From: Sphingobacterium puteale
GTDB lineage: Bacteria > Bacteroidota > Bacteroidia > Sphingobacteriales > Sphingobacteriaceae
NCBI RefSeq assembly: GCF_003627955.1
Contig: NZ_RBWS01000008.1
Location: 186,001 to 250,000 of the forward strand
Length of the DNA stretch: 64,000 nt
Direction: 5' to 3'
Shown piece by piece: positions 1 to 9,649 of the stretch. The position numbers were made by a program, and so were the translations under genes. The first letter of the stretch is position 1; each line of letters opens with the position of its first letter. The notes beneath the pieces were generated by a model, which saw only the letters and a list, made by a program, of their open reading frames with translations, did no database searches and was not told where the DNA came from.

Positions 1-618
1 ATGGATGTGCATACTAAAAATGGCTTTGCAGTAGGTGATTTGGAGCGTTCGGCTGTACCCATGGGTGCTTACTTCACTTGGGTAGGAGCCTTTATGGATA
101 AAAAGATCAATACCAAATGGTCTTATAATATCTCGCAGTTTGCTAAGGGGCATACCAACCACTCGGTCTCCCTGGCCAACAAGTTTAAAACGCCAAAGCA
201 GATGGTTTATTTAGACCTACAATATTCTTATCTGGGTGTTGACCATGCTTTGATCGCTTCATCCGCTATCAATGACTTTTACGGACGCACGGGTACAGCG
301 CGCATTTTGGCAAAGGATGTCAGTTATACCTCCGCAATCCTTCGTTATGATCAATTTTTAAGTGAAAAATGGGAGGTCGCTCTGAAAGGTGGCTATGAGA
401 CTGCCGGATCAAGAGATGACGATCAAGTTGGAAAAAATTTCCGTCAAAACTGGACTTACTTTGCTGCGTTGCAACATAAGCCTTTTCATAATCAGGATTT
501 GCGATTTTACCTAGGGTACGTGGGGAACACGGTAAACTACAAAGGACTCATGAATATGGATAAAAGTCAATATAACCGTGTTGCTTTTGGCGCATATTTT
601 ACCATTCCGGTGCTGTAA
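1..618 (+). CDS. outer-membrane beta-barrel (porin-like) protein, 3' end
   Basis: The frame is open from the first base of the window and stops at 618, so this is probably the C-terminal part of a longer gene; the ATG at base 1 need not be the true start. The 205 visible residues alternate polar and hydrophobic residues in short strands rich in Tyr, Phe and Trp. They end in FGAYFTIPVL, a typical closing strand of an outer-membrane barrel. The gene lies 36 bases upstream of ureA on the same strand, which suggests a channel serving urease (urea or a metal); that role is inference. The exact porin family cannot be fixed from this fragment. Confidence 0.6.
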   Translation: MDVHTKNGFAVGDLERSAVPMGAYFTWVGAFMDKKINTKWSYNISQFAKGHTNHSVSLANKFKTPKQMVYLDLQYSYLGVDHALIASSAINDFYGRTGTARILAKDVSYTSAILRYDQFLSEKWEVALKGGYETAGSRDDDQVGKNFRQNWTYFAALQHKPFHNQDLRFYLGYVGNTVNYKGLMNMDKSQYNRVAFGAYFTIPVL

Positions 619-654
619 TAATTCCTTTAACAAAATAACAAATAATTATTTTTT

Positions 655-957
655 ATGCGTTTAACACCAAGAGAAACAGAAAAGCTGCTATTGCATTTAG
701 CAGGAGAATTGGCAGCAAAGCGACTAAAGCGTGGGGTGAAACTAAATTACCCTGAATGTATTGCCTATATCAGTGCTCAGATTATGGAGGAAGCAAGAGA
801 CGGCAGATCTGTTGCGGACTTAATGTCTTACGGTACGACTTTATTGAAAAGAAGCCAGGTGATGGAAGGTGTTCCTGAAATGATCCATGATGTACAGATT
901 GAGGTTACTTTTCCGGATGGTACCAAGTTGGTCACTGTTCATGATCCTATTCGTTAA
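655..957 (+). CDS. ureA: urease gamma subunit UreA
   Basis: Smallest structural subunit of the nickel enzyme that splits urea into ammonia and carbamate. The product is 100 residues, the usual length for separate gamma subunits. It opens with [20 protein letters not shown] and contains [21 protein letters not shown] and the GTTLL and [20 protein letters not shown] segments typical of UreA. It is first of the cluster ureA-B-C-E-F-G-D-E2, all on the plus strand. The ATG at 655 follows an AT-rich stretch without a clear Shine-Dalgarno, as is common in Bacteroidota. Confidence 0.97.
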   Translation: MRLTPRETEKLLLHLAGELAAKRLKRGVKLNYPECIAYISAQIMEEARDGRSVADLMSYGTTLLKRSQVMEGVPEMIHDVQIEVTFPDGTKLVTVHDPIR

Positions 958-971
958 TAAATCTTAAACAT

Positions 972-1343
972 ATGATTCCAGGAGAATACATTTTAAAAAA
1001 AGAAGAAATCAAAGCTAACGTGGGACGTAGAACCACTAGCCTTGTTGTAAAAAATGAAGGCGATAGACCGATCCAGGTGGGCTCGCACTATCATTTTTTT
1101 GAAGCGAACAAATTGCTTTCGTTTGACCGCGAAAAGGCATTTGGTATGCGCTTGAATATTCCTGCAAGTACGGCTGTACGGTTTGAACCGGGGGAACAGA
1201 AGTCTGTTGTGCTGGTTGAATTTGGCGGAAGTAAAGAAGTTCACGGTTTCAATGGATTGACAAATGGCAAGTTTACAGACCAGAATGTCAAATCGAAAGC
1301 TGTTGAGAAAATGAAAAAATTAAAATTCAGACAATCTAAATAA
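972..1343 (+). CDS. ureB: urease beta subunit UreB
   Basis: Second structural subunit of urease. The 123-residue product starts [13 protein letters not shown] and carries the family hallmarks [21 protein letters not shown] (near residues 27-47) and [16 protein letters not shown]. It begins 14 bases after ureA stops and ends 6 bases before ureC starts, so the three structural genes are surely cotranscribed. The basic tail ([15 protein letters not shown]) is slightly longer than in compact UreB proteins but not remarkable. Confidence 0.97.
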   Translation: MIPGEYILKKEEIKANVGRRTTSLVVKNEGDRPIQVGSHYHFFEANKLLSFDREKAFGMRLNIPASTAVRFEPGEQKSVVLVEFGGSKEVHGFNGLTNGKFTDQNVKSKAVEKMKKLKFRQSK

Positions 1344-1349
1344 GATAGA

Positions 1350-3200
1350 ATGGGAGGATGGAATAGACGCGAATGGATTAAGGTTGTAGGGCTCACTACA
1401 TTGGGAACTACCGTTGGTCTGCATGCGCTTGGTTTAGATAAACTAGGTTTAGACAAATCATCTGTTAAATATATTGATGGGGAGCTTTATATCCCTAGAG
1501 AAAAATATGCTGCTCTTTTTGGCCCTACCACGGGTGATAAGGTGCGTTTAGCTGATACGGAGTTGTTTATAGAAATTGAAAAAGATTTCAACGTATATGG
1601 CGAAGAAAATAAATTCGGTGGCGGTAAGACAATCCGTGATGGTATGGGGCAATCTGCCCGTGCCCTGCGTGATGAGGATGTTTTAGACTTCTGTATTACC
1701 AATGTGATCATTATTGACCACTGGGGTATTGTGAAAGCTGATGTTGGTATTAAGGATGGTAAAATTGTTGGTATCGGAAAAGCAGGTAACCCTGACGTAC
1801 AGGATGGTGTAACCAAAGGAATGGTCATCGGAGCTTCGACAGAAGTGCATGGTGGCGCGGGTTATATCCTTACTGCCGGCGGTATTGATACACATATTCA
1901 CTTTATATCGCCACAACAGATCGAAACTGCGTTATACTCAGGTGTAACTACATTTATCGGCGGTGGTGCCGGTCCGGCAGATGGTACACTGGCAACGACG
2001 GTCACTTCGGGCAAATGGTATATCGAGCGTATGTTTGAAGCGTTTGAAAATTTACCGATCAACGTTGGTTTCTTCGGTAAAGGTAACGTCTCAACAACCA
2101 AACCGATTGAGGAACAAATTGAAGCTGGTGCATTAGGAGTAAAAATCCACGAGGACTGGGGTGCTACGCCTGCGACCATCGATGCAGCGTTAAAAGTTGC
2201 TGATAAATACGATGTACAAGTAGCTATACACACGGATACATTGAATGAAGCTGGTTTCTTGGAAGATACCGTTGCCGCAATCGATGGTCGTGTTATCCAC
2301 ACGTTCCATACAGAAGGAGCTGGTGGTGGACACGCGCCTGATATCATTAAAATTGCAATGTATCCAAACATTCTCCCTGCATCTACCAACCCGACAAAGC
2401 CGTTTACAGTAAATACCGCAGAAGAGCATTTGGATATGTTGATGGTCTGCCATCACTTGGATAAAAATGTAAAAGAAGATGTTGCCTTTGCAGATTCACG
2501 TATCCGTCCACAGACGATCGCCGCTGAAGATATTCTTCAAGATATGGGTGTATTCTCTATTATGAGTTCGGATAGTCAAGCGATGGGACGTGTGGGTGAA
2601 GTTATCTCGCGTACATTCCAGACGGCACATAAAATGAAGATACAACGCGGTCCTTTGGCTGAAGATAAGGGTAAAGATAATGACAACTTCCGTGTAAAAC
2701 GTTATGTGTCCAAATTTACAATCAACCCTGCAAAAGCGCATGGTGTTGATAAATATATTGGATCCATTGAGACGGGTAAATATGCCGATTTGATCTTGTG
2801 GAAACCAGAGTTGTTTGGTGTGAAGCCAGAGTTGATTATCAAAGGCGGTATGATCCTAGGTGCGAAAATGGGGGATGCGAATGCTTCTATCCCTACACCA
2901 CAGCCTATCATCTACAGACCGATGTTCGGAAACTATGGTAAGGCAGTGTCAAAATTGTGTTTCAACTTCGTTTCAAAAATATCCATAGAGAATGGAAATA
3001 TCCAAAAATTGAATTTATCACGTAAATGTTTGCCAGTAGAAGGTTGTCGTACAGTGATGAAAAAGGATATGGTACATAATCATGCCACACCAAATATCGT
3101 GGTCAATCCAGAAACGTATGAAGTAACAGTGGATGGTGTATTAGCTACTTGTGAGCCATTAAAAGAGCTTCCAATGGCACAACGTTACTTCCTGTTCTAA
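1350..3200 (+). CDS. ureC: urease alpha (catalytic) subunit UreC with twin-arginine-like N-terminal extension
   Basis: Catalytic subunit holding the two-nickel site. All key residues are visible: the HIH ligands in GGIDTHIHF, the carbamylated Lys in GVKIHEDWG, His in AIHTDTLNE, the [15 protein letters not shown] loop, the flap His in MVCHHLD, and the Asp ligand in SSDSQAMGR. The product is 616 residues against about 570 for the family. The extra ~45 residues are N-terminal: NRREWIK at residues 5-11, then a hydrophobic run [18 protein letters not shown], before the family start near [17 protein letters not shown]. The next in-frame ATG lies deep inside the conserved core, so the extension cannot be removed by a downstream ATG. 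NRREWIK fits the Tat signal pattern (S/T)RRxFLK. Export is inference. Confidence 0.95.
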   Translation: MGGWNRREWIKVVGLTTLGTTVGLHALGLDKLGLDKSSVKYIDGELYIPREKYAALFGPTTGDKVRLADTELFIEIEKDFNVYGEENKFGGGKTIRDGMGQSARALRDEDVLDFCITNVIIIDHWGIVKADVGIKDGKIVGIGKAGNPDVQDGVTKGMVIGASTEVHGGAGYILTAGGIDTHIHFISPQQIETALYSGVTTFIGGGAGPADGTLATTVTSGKWYIERMFEAFENLPINVGFFGKGNVSTTKPIEEQIEAGALGVKIHEDWGATPATIDAALKVADKYDVQVAIHTDTLNEAGFLEDTVAAIDGRVIHTFHTEGAGGGHAPDIIKIAMYPNILPASTNPTKPFTVNTAEEHLDMLMVCHHLDKNVKEDVAFADSRIRPQTIAAEDILQDMGVFSIMSSDSQAMGRVGEVISRTFQTAHKMKIQRGPLAEDKGKDNDNFRVKRYVSKFTINPAKAHGVDKYIGSIETGKYADLILWKPELFGVKPELIIKGGMILGAKMGDANASIPTPQPIIYRPMFGNYGKAVSKLCFNFVSKISIENGNIQKLNLSRKCLPVEGCRTVMKKDMVHNHATPNIVVNPETYEVTVDGVLATCEPLKELPMAQRYFLF

Positions 3201-3210
3201 TTCCGCATAT

Positions 3211-3705
3211 ATGATTTTAGCAAGAGACATTAAAGGCAATATTTGGGCAGATGGCAAGGAGCAGGATGCTGCTGAACTTGATTTTTTAGAGCTTGAATGG
3301 TTTGATACCGAGCGACGTGTCATTCGGGGATTTACCGTTCAAGGCCGGGAGATCGGATTTAAAAATCTGGGTGAAGACTCCTTGTTCGATGGTGATATCC
3401 TTTTCGAAACAGAAGAACTCCGTATCGTTGTCCGAATATTGCCCTGTCCTTGTTTAGTCGTACGGCCAAAAAATAGAATGGATATGGCGAGAGTATGTTT
3501 AGAAATAGGCAATAAGCATATCCCTGTTTTTATAAACGCAGCTCATGAAATCATAGCGGCTTACGAAAATCCGCTGTGGGAACAATTACTGCGGGCGGGA
3601 TTTACACCAACGAAAGAGTCACGGGTAATTGAACGCACGCATACATTGCGCATACATCAGTATGCCGTCGTGCAAAATAAGATCACGCTAGCAAAGGGGG
3701 TATAA
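3211..3705 (+). CDS. ureE: urease accessory protein UreE (nickel metallochaperone)
   Basis: Delivers nickel to the UreD-UreF-UreG complex during urease maturation. The product is 164 residues. The C-terminal metal-binding domain shows VRILPCPCLVV followed by CLEIGNKHIPVF, whose His corresponds to the conserved metal-binding His of UreE. The tail (RTHTLRIHQYAV) has two further His but not the long poly-His tail seen in Klebsiella. It starts 11 bases after ureC. A second UreE-like gene lies at 6187-6666, so the cluster has two. Confidence 0.9.
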   Translation: MILARDIKGNIWADGKEQDAAELDFLELEWFDTERRVIRGFTVQGREIGFKNLGEDSLFDGDILFETEELRIVVRILPCPCLVVRPKNRMDMARVCLEIGNKHIPVFINAAHEIIAAYENPLWEQLLRAGFTPTKESRVIERTHTLRIHQYAVVQNKITLAKGV

Positions 3706-3806
3706 ATCTAATGATCACAAAGTGTGGTCAGGCGATTGCCAGCAAGAGTGATCGAACAAAGTAATCCGGATATTCCATATGACCATTAAAAAAAAATAAT
3801 TTACAT

Positions 3807-4493
3807 ATGAATCCATTGTTGACATTGATGCAGATCAATGATTCCGTTTTTCCGATTGGAGGATTCACACATTCCTATGGATTGGAAACCTATATAACCA
3901 AAGGTCTTGTACACGACTCGAAAACTGCCAAAGAGTACGCGCAGACCTTATTGGAACATAGTTTCTATTACAACGATGCGGCCTTTTTTCATAAGACTTG
4001 GCAATTATGCGAAACAAAGGCAACAAAGAAGAAGGTAGCAGAATTAGATGCCTTGATCACGGCCTTTAAAGCGCCTTATGAAATTCGGGATGCCAGTAAA
4101 AAATTGGGAATACGCTTCTTGAAGCTGACTGAAAAATTGCAGCCGGTTAAACGTTGTTCAGCTTATTTAAAAGCAATAAATACACAAGAATTGCATGGGC
4201 ATTACGCGATGGCATTTGCCATGTTTGCACATGCGCAAGGGATTAGTTATTCAGATGCATTGAGTGCTTTTTATTACAATTCACTCAATGGTATTATGAC
4301 CAACTGCGCGAAACTGGTCCCTATTAGTCAAATGGATGCACAACAGATTCTGTTTAAGTTGCAGCCATTAATCAATAAGTTGGTTATCGCGCAACCAGCG
4401 TTGGAAGAGGATTTAATCGGTAATTGTTGTATCGCACAAGATATCCGTTGTATGCAACATGAAAAGTTATATACACGGATCTATATATCGTAA
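3807..4493 (+). CDS. ureF: urease accessory protein UreF
   Basis: Part of the UreD-UreF-UreG activation complex, thought to tune the UreG GTPase. The 228-residue product starts MNPLLTLMQINDSVFPIGGF and continues THSYGLETYI, the conserved UreF opening; YYNSLNGIMTNCAKLVPISQ matches the C-terminal helical region. About 100 bases separate it from ureE and another 100 from ureG, both larger than the other gaps in the cluster. The gap at 3706-3806 holds no gene I can see. Confidence 0.93.
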   Translation: MNPLLTLMQINDSVFPIGGFTHSYGLETYITKGLVHDSKTAKEYAQTLLEHSFYYNDAAFFHKTWQLCETKATKKKVAELDALITAFKAPYEIRDASKKLGIRFLKLTEKLQPVKRCSAYLKAINTQELHGHYAMAFAMFAHAQGISYSDALSAFYYNSLNGIMTNCAKLVPISQMDAQQILFKLQPLINKLVIAQPALEEDLIGNCCIAQDIRCMQHEKLYTRIYIS

Positions 4494-4595
4494 ATGCAAG
4501 ATTACTGCTATACTTAAAATTTATTTAATCTGATTGAGCAAGGTAAATTTTAAGCATCATAAACTTCATCTAAGCGATGAAATAAATAGTTAGAG

Positions 4596-5225
4596 ATGAA
4601 AAAGACGTCAAAAAGAAATTATGTAAAAATTGGTGTTGCCGGACCTGTTGGATCGGGCAAGACTGCTTTGATCGAACGATTGACACGTTCGATGTCCGCA
4701 GATTACAGCATTTGTGTTGTTACAAATGATATTTACACACGTGAAGATGCGATGTATTTACAGCAAAATTCGGCATTACCAGCAGAACGTATCATTGGTG
4801 TAGAGACTGGTGGATGCCCACATACCGCGATCCGCGAGGATGCATCGATGAATATTGAAGCGGTGGAGGAATTGGCCAACCGTTTTGAGGATGTGGAGCT
4901 TATTTTCGTTGAAAGTGGGGGAGATAACCTGACAGCAACATTCAGCCCGGACTTGGCGGATTTAACCATCTTTGTTCTTGATGTTGCCGAGGGTGAAAAA
5001 ATGCCGCGTAAAGGCGGCCCTGGTATCACACGCTCAGATTTGTTATTGATCAATAAAATTGATTTAGCGCCCTATGTACATGCAGATTTGGAGGTCATGC
5101 GCCGTGATACATTGCGGATGCGTGGAGAACGTCCTTTTATTTTTACGAATCTGATGACATTAGAAGGGTTGGAAGATGTAAAGAAATGGATCAAAGAATA
5201 TGCTTTATTAGAACAAGTAGGTTAA
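4596..5225 (+). CDS. ureG: urease accessory GTPase UreG
   Basis: SIMIBI-class GTPase that powers nickel insertion into urease. The product is 209 residues, the usual length. The P-loop is [17 protein letters not shown] (residues ~13-29). The nickel-binding CPH motif is present in [18 protein letters not shown], followed by [14 protein letters not shown], and the base-recognition motif NKID is in [13 protein letters not shown]. It is followed 12 bases later by ureD. Confidence 0.97.
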   Translation: MKKTSKRNYVKIGVAGPVGSGKTALIERLTRSMSADYSICVVTNDIYTREDAMYLQQNSALPAERIIGVETGGCPHTAIREDASMNIEAVEELANRFEDVELIFVESGGDNLTATFSPDLADLTIFVLDVAEGEKMPRKGGPGITRSDLLLINKIDLAPYVHADLEVMRRDTLRMRGERPFIFTNLMTLEGLEDVKKWIKEYALLEQVG

Positions 5226-5237
5226 AAACAACGGGAT

Positions 5238-6194
5238 ATGGATAGTAAGATCGTATTAAATGTAGCCAAAGAGGACGGTAGAAGCAGACTAAAAGAAAGC
5301 TACCATAATGCGCCATATAAATTGACACATTATGGAGCAGCGAATCTAACTGATCATCTGGAAATGATTATCATGAGTGCATCACCCGGTATTATGGATA
5401 CAGATCATCTTCATATTGATGTCCATGTAAAGGAAGAGGCGCAATTAAAGCTGTTTACGCAGTCTTTCAATAAATTACATCCGATGAAAACCGGTGCTAG
5501 CCAGCATACAGATGTACAGGTGGCTTCGGGGGGAATATTGCATTACATTCCGCATCCGGTCACGCCCTTTAAAGACTCCATATTCAAGGCAACCAATCAT
5601 ATTCATTTGGCCGAAGATGCGGTTTTGATGTGGGGTGATATTATCAGTGTCGGACGGATCTATATGAAAGAAGCATTTGAATTTGATCGTTTGCATACAC
5701 AGACTAAGATTTTCAGATCAGGAAAACTGGCCTTCATCGACAATCAGCTGTTGCAACCCAAAAAGCAGCCAATCCAGAAAATGCTCTTCTTTGAAGGTTA
5801 CACCCATCAAGCGACCTTTATATTCTCCGCTCTTTTCGCGCAGGAATTAAAGAATGAACTTGACGAAATATTGACTGTAGAATATAATGACATCTCTTAT
5901 GGATTTACACAGGCATCATCAAATGTCGTTATTTTACGAGCGCTGGGTTCTGATGGTGAATTGCTGTATGATTTTCTGCAAATGTTAGGGCAATTGTGCT
6001 GGGACTTTACCATGCATAAACTGTCGGAGTCGAAAGAAGTTGAAGTCATCGAAAATGAGGCGACCGAGACTTTGCCGGTTGTGACAGAAGCGGTTTTGAC
6101 TGAAGTTGTTGTTGCTGACAAGAAAGACGCAGCCAGTCCGCGGAAAAAGAGGGTAAGCAAGAGTACTACGGAGGAAGGACTGAAATATGCGTAA
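5238..6194 (+). CDS. ureD: urease accessory protein UreD/UreH
   Basis: Scaffold protein that binds apo-urease and links it to UreF and UreG. The 318-residue product has the UreD features YHNAPYKLTHYGA, TQSFNKLHPM, HYIPHPVTPFKDSIF and WGDIISVGRIYMKEAFEFD. The last ~50 residues form a low-complexity tail (Glu/Thr/Val-rich, then SPRKKRVSKS) that I do not associate with UreD, so it is probably disordered. Its 3' end overlaps the next gene by 8 bases, tying the second UreE-like gene to the operon. Confidence 0.9.
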   Translation: MDSKIVLNVAKEDGRSRLKESYHNAPYKLTHYGAANLTDHLEMIIMSASPGIMDTDHLHIDVHVKEEAQLKLFTQSFNKLHPMKTGASQHTDVQVASGGILHYIPHPVTPFKDSIFKATNHIHLAEDAVLMWGDIISVGRIYMKEAFEFDRLHTQTKIFRSGKLAFIDNQLLQPKKQPIQKMLFFEGYTHQATFIFSALFAQELKNELDEILTVEYNDISYGFTQASSNVVILRALGSDGELLYDFLQMLGQLCWDFTMHKLSESKEVEVIENEATETLPVVTEAVLTEVVVADKKDAASPRKKRVSKSTTEEGLKYA

Positions 6195-6666
6195 ACCGAA
6201 AGAGCCTACCGAAATCCTCATTGAGTCCATTCCCAATTTTGAGCATGTTAAATTCAATCGTGAATCGGATATTTTGGATCTTTCCTACTTTGAAGTGAAT
6301 AAACGTGTTATCCACCGCAAAACGCGTAAGGGAAATATGGTAAAGATACAACGGGATGACAGCACGGCCTTACAGTCGGGGCAATGTATCTATCATAGCG
6401 AAGATCTGTTTATACAGGTCAATATCTTGCCCTGCCTTTGTGTATTGCTTGACAGTCAGGATCTTTCTGTGGTCGGAGAATTCTGTTTTGATGTAGGCAA
6501 TCGTCATTTGCCCGTGTATCTGAAAGCTGATGGGCGCTTTGCTGTCTCCTATGACGGACGCTTGTATCAGGCATTAAAAGAAAAATATAATGGTTCCATT
6601 TCCTTGGAAAATGCCATTTTAGAACCAGATGAACAGATTACGTCGCTTCGCAATGCGAAAAAATAA
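6187..6666 (+). CDS. second UreE-like protein
   Basis: 159 residues with the same C-terminal design as the UreE at 3211-3705: VNILPCLCVLL followed by FCFDVGNRHLPVYLKADG, aligned with VRILPCPCLVV and CLEIGNKHIPVF of the first copy. The metal-binding His is kept (GNRH). The N-terminal half is clearly diverged (SIPNFEHVKFNRESDILDLS and ILDLSYFEVNKRVIHRKTRK), and no His-rich tail is present. It overlaps ureD by 8 bases, so it belongs to the urease operon. It may be a specialised second chaperone or a diverging duplicate. Confidence 0.75.
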   Translation: MRKPKEPTEILIESIPNFEHVKFNRESDILDLSYFEVNKRVIHRKTRKGNMVKIQRDDSTALQSGQCIYHSEDLFIQVNILPCLCVLLDSQDLSVVGEFCFDVGNRHLPVYLKADGRFAVSYDGRLYQALKEKYNGSISLENAILEPDEQITSLRNAKK

Positions 6667-6772
6667 GAGCTGAGTATTTGAACGTTTGTTTTAGGTTTTG
6701 ATTTGATAGCGGGAGCCGATCTTTGTTTGTGCGCTGCTTGAAAATGTTGAAAAATTGTGCATTTTTGTTGTT

Positions 6773-7822
6773 ATGACATTTGGTGCGGAATTGCAGGGAT
6801 GGTATCTACAGCATAAGCGTGATTTACCATGGCGGGAAACAAGAGATGCCTATAAAATTTGGCTCTCTGAAATTATCCTGCAGCAGACTCGAGTAGAACA
6901 AGGGCTGCCTTACTATTTACGATTTGTGGAACGGTTTGAGACAGTCGTTGACTTTGCCAACGCAGAGGAAGATGATATTTTACACCTTTGGCAGGGATTA
7001 GGTTATTATTCAAGGGGACGAAATATGCATAAGGCTGCACGAATCGTCCGTGACGAATATAACGGCATTTTTCCTGTAGACTATAAGACCTTGCTAAAGC
7101 TTCCCGGTATAGGTGAATATACCGCTGCCGCAATTTCATCCTTTGCCAATAATGAGGCTCAGGCAGTATTGGATGGGAATGTGTTCCGTGTGCTTTCGAG
7201 ATATTATGGCATAGACACAGCGATTAATTCTACTGAGGGAAAGAAAACTTTTACGGCTATCGCTCAGGAAAATTTGGATCAGGACCATCCGGCATTATAC
7301 AATCAGGCCATTATGGATTTTGGTGCTATTCATTGTAAGCCTAAGCAACCTTTGTGTATTACTTGTATGTTTAATACATCTTGTTACGCCGTGCTACAGG
7401 GAGAGGTTGATCGATTGCCGGTTAAACTTAAAGGCAAAGCAAGCAAAGAACGGTACTTTAATTATTTTATTGTTAAAGATGAAGCGCAAATTTTGATGTC
7501 AAAGCGCGGAGAAGGCGATGTCTGGCAGAATTTATATGAGTTTCCCCTTATCGAGTCCGATCGGACATTAACGATACCGGAGATTCTAATAGATGAGCAA
7601 TTTGTCCGGTATTTCGGGGATAAGGCGGAGATCAAACTTCTGCAAAAACAAACTAAACATATTCTGAGCCATCAGAATATTTATGCGACATTCTTTGAAG
7701 TGCGGTTAAAGGGCGGTCTAAATCAAAAAAAATCCAATTGGGATTATGTATTTTTAAAAGATTTAGATAAATTAGCTAAACACAAGTTGATCTTTACCTT
7801 TTTGGAAAGATCCAATTTTTAA
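6773..7822 (+). CDS. mutY: A/G-specific adenine DNA glycosylase MutY
   Basis: Removes adenine mispaired with 8-oxoguanine. The product is 349 residues from the ATG at 6773. A start six codons earlier (6755) is possible, but MTFGAELQGWYLQHKRDLPW fits the family N-terminus better. WLSEIILQQTRVEQ carries the catalytic Glu, LPGIGEYTAAAISSFA is the helix-hairpin-helix, and DGNVFRVLSRY follows. Four Cys in CKPKQPLCITCMFNTSC (C-x6-C-x2-C-x5-C) bind the [4Fe-4S] cluster. The C-terminal third matches the MutT-like domain that reads 8-oxoG. ssb follows 19 bases later. Confidence 0.96.
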   Translation: MTFGAELQGWYLQHKRDLPWRETRDAYKIWLSEIILQQTRVEQGLPYYLRFVERFETVVDFANAEEDDILHLWQGLGYYSRGRNMHKAARIVRDEYNGIFPVDYKTLLKLPGIGEYTAAAISSFANNEAQAVLDGNVFRVLSRYYGIDTAINSTEGKKTFTAIAQENLDQDHPALYNQAIMDFGAIHCKPKQPLCITCMFNTSCYAVLQGEVDRLPVKLKGKASKERYFNYFIVKDEAQILMSKRGEGDVWQNLYEFPLIESDRTLTIPEILIDEQFVRYFGDKAEIKLLQKQTKHILSHQNIYATFFEVRLKGGLNQKKSNWDYVFLKDLDKLAKHKLIFTFLERSNF

Positions 7823-7841
7823 CCATTTATGCTTTTAAATT

Positions 7842-8300
7842 ATGTCAGGAGTTAACAAAGTTATTTTAGTGGGACATCTTGGAAAAGATCCCGAAATTCG
7901 ATATTTAGAAGGCAATGTCTCCGTTGCCAGTTTCCCATTGGCAACTTCAGAAACGTATAACAAGGACGGAAAACGGGTCGAACAAACCGAGTGGCACAAT
8001 ATTGTCATGTGGCGCGGTTTGGCAGATGTGGCGGTAAAATACCTTACTAAGGGCAAATTGGTCTATATCGAAGGTCGATTACGTACGCGTACCTACGAAG
8101 ATAAAGAGGGGATCAGACGTTATGCTACTGAGGTGGTTGCTGAGACATTTACTCTTTTGGGACGGAAATCGGATTTTGAACCAGCTGGAACTGCTAATGC
8201 GGGAACTGCTGCAAGCACCCCCGCGCAGAAGGCCGAGGATAAAGAAATCGAAGTTGATTTTACCGAAAATGATCAGGAAGATAATCCGCTTCCATTTTAA
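7842..8300 (+). CDS. ssb: single-stranded DNA-binding protein
   Basis: Covers single-stranded DNA in replication and repair. The 152-residue product has one OB fold (residues ~1-110, MSGVNKVILVGHLGKDPEIR, WHNIVMWRGLADVAVKYL, YIEGRLRTRTYED), then a short Ala/Thr/Pro linker and the acidic protein-interaction tip EDNPLPF. It sits directly behind mutY, and a strong terminator follows at 8365-8394. Confidence 0.96.
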   Translation: MSGVNKVILVGHLGKDPEIRYLEGNVSVASFPLATSETYNKDGKRVEQTEWHNIVMWRGLADVAVKYLTKGKLVYIEGRLRTRTYEDKEGIRRYATEVVAETFTLLGRKSDFEPAGTANAGTAASTPAQKAEDKEIEVDFTENDQEDNPLPF

Positions 8301-8364
8301 TCGAACTCGAAAGCAGCTTTGAATATTGAACGGATATTATTTTACATTAATATAGTTATGAGCA

Positions 8365-8394
8365 AAAGAGCAGATGAAAGTCTGCTCTTTTTGA
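8365..8394 (+). terminator. rho-independent terminator after ssb
   Basis: Arms AAAGAGCAGA (8365-8374) and TCTGCTCTTT (8381-8390) pair perfectly around a 6-base loop and run into T-rich sequence. The following 8400-8595 stretch before pheS shows no gene. Confidence 0.85.
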
Positions 8395-8595
8395 TTTTTA
8401 GTATACTCTTGCTTGCTTCTGACAGGGATGAAAAGATCATCTTACCGGTGTTTTTATGCGCAATGAGTTGATAAAAAATAGGTTTATTCTGGTTGATCTA
8501 GATCGAAATTTTGCAGGCAGGGGTGTTTTCGAAGCCGTTTGAGAGATGGCTAAAATTTCTTTTTGGCGGAAATTTTGGCTATGTTTGTCGTAATT

Positions 8596-9636
8596 ATGTT
8601 GCAAGATAAAATTACGCAGTATACTGAAGAAATTAAGGCGTTTGCGCCATCTTCTTCAGCCGATGTAGAAAATTTCAGATTGAAGTTTTTGGTTTCCAAA
8701 GGGATTGTAAAAAATCTTTTTGATGAATTCAAAACAGTTACTCCTGAAGAAAAACGTACTTTGGGGAAAGTACTGAATGAATTTAAGCAGTTGGCGGAAA
8801 ATACCTTCAAGGAAGCACAGGAGAAATTTGGTTCCGGCGAGAAACAGAAGTCTCAGCAAATCGAGGGTGATTTAACATTGCCCGGTAATGGATTTCAGTT
8901 GGGATCCAGACACCCAATCTCATTGGTACGCAAGGAAATCGTTGAGATCTTTAAAAAGCTGGGCTTCATCGTTTCTGAGGGACCAGAGATTGAAGATGAT
9001 TGGCATAATTTCTCCGCGTTGAATTTCCCGCCTGAGCATCCGGCGCGTGATATGCAAGATACATTCTTTATCAAAAAACAGGAAGGTAACGATATTACAC
9101 TCAGAACACATACATCTTCTGTTCAGGTTAGACTCATGGAAGCTGGTAAGCCACCTTTCCGTGCGATTATGCCCGGTCGTGTTTATCGGAATGAAGCTAT
9201 CTCGGCTCGTGCACATTGTTTCTTTCACCAGGTAGAAGGATTATATGTGGATGAAAATGTTTCGTTTGCTGATTTGAAGCAGACTTTATACCATTTTGTT
9301 CAAGAAATGTATGGTGAGGGCACTAAAGTGCGTTTCCGCCCTTCGTATTTCCCATTTACAGAACCTTCTGCTGAGATGGATATTTCTTGTACAATCTGTA
9401 AAGGTGCTGGGTGTAATCTTTGTAAATATTCGGGTTGGGTAGAGATTTTAGGATGCGGCATGGTAGATCCGAATGTACTTGAAAATTGTGGAATCGACAG
9501 TAAAAAGTATTCGGGTTTTGCCTTCGGTATGGGCATCGAACGAATCACAAATCTTAAATATGTGATCAAAGATTTGCGACTTTTCTCTGAAAATGATACG
9601 CGTTTCTTAGCTCAGTTTGAGACTGAATTAATATAA
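8596..9636 (+). CDS. pheS: phenylalanine-tRNA ligase alpha subunit
   Basis: Catalytic subunit of the (alpha-beta)2 phenylalanyl-tRNA synthetase. From the ATG at 8596 (MLQDKITQYTEEIKAF) the product is 346 residues, the family length; upstream in-frame starts would only add a non-conserved tail. Class II motifs are visible: motif 1 around GSRHPISLVRKEIVEIF, motif 2 in FRAIMPGRVYRNEAI, FHQVEGLYVDE, FRPSYFPFTEPSAE, and motif 3 in FAFGMGIERI. Two CxxC pairs (CTICKGAGCNLC) suggest a zinc-type knuckle, as in some other PheS proteins. pheT is not in the window. Confidence 0.96.
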   Translation: MLQDKITQYTEEIKAFAPSSSADVENFRLKFLVSKGIVKNLFDEFKTVTPEEKRTLGKVLNEFKQLAENTFKEAQEKFGSGEKQKSQQIEGDLTLPGNGFQLGSRHPISLVRKEIVEIFKKLGFIVSEGPEIEDDWHNFSALNFPPEHPARDMQDTFFIKKQEGNDITLRTHTSSVQVRLMEAGKPPFRAIMPGRVYRNEAISARAHCFFHQVEGLYVDENVSFADLKQTLYHFVQEMYGEGTKVRFRPSYFPFTEPSAEMDISCTICKGAGCNLCKYSGWVEILGCGMVDPNVLENCGIDSKKYSGFAFGMGIERITNLKYVIKDLRLFSENDTRFLAQFETELI

Positions 9637-9649
9637 ATCAATGCTAATA

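Noticed and set aside
1898-2389. 163-codon minus-strand frame inside ureC
   Set aside because: Antisense to the most conserved part of UreC; composition is a by-product of the sense codons.
6755-6772. Upstream start for mutY
   Set aside because: Adds MCIFVV, which is not family-like; ATG 6773 matches the usual MutY N-terminus.
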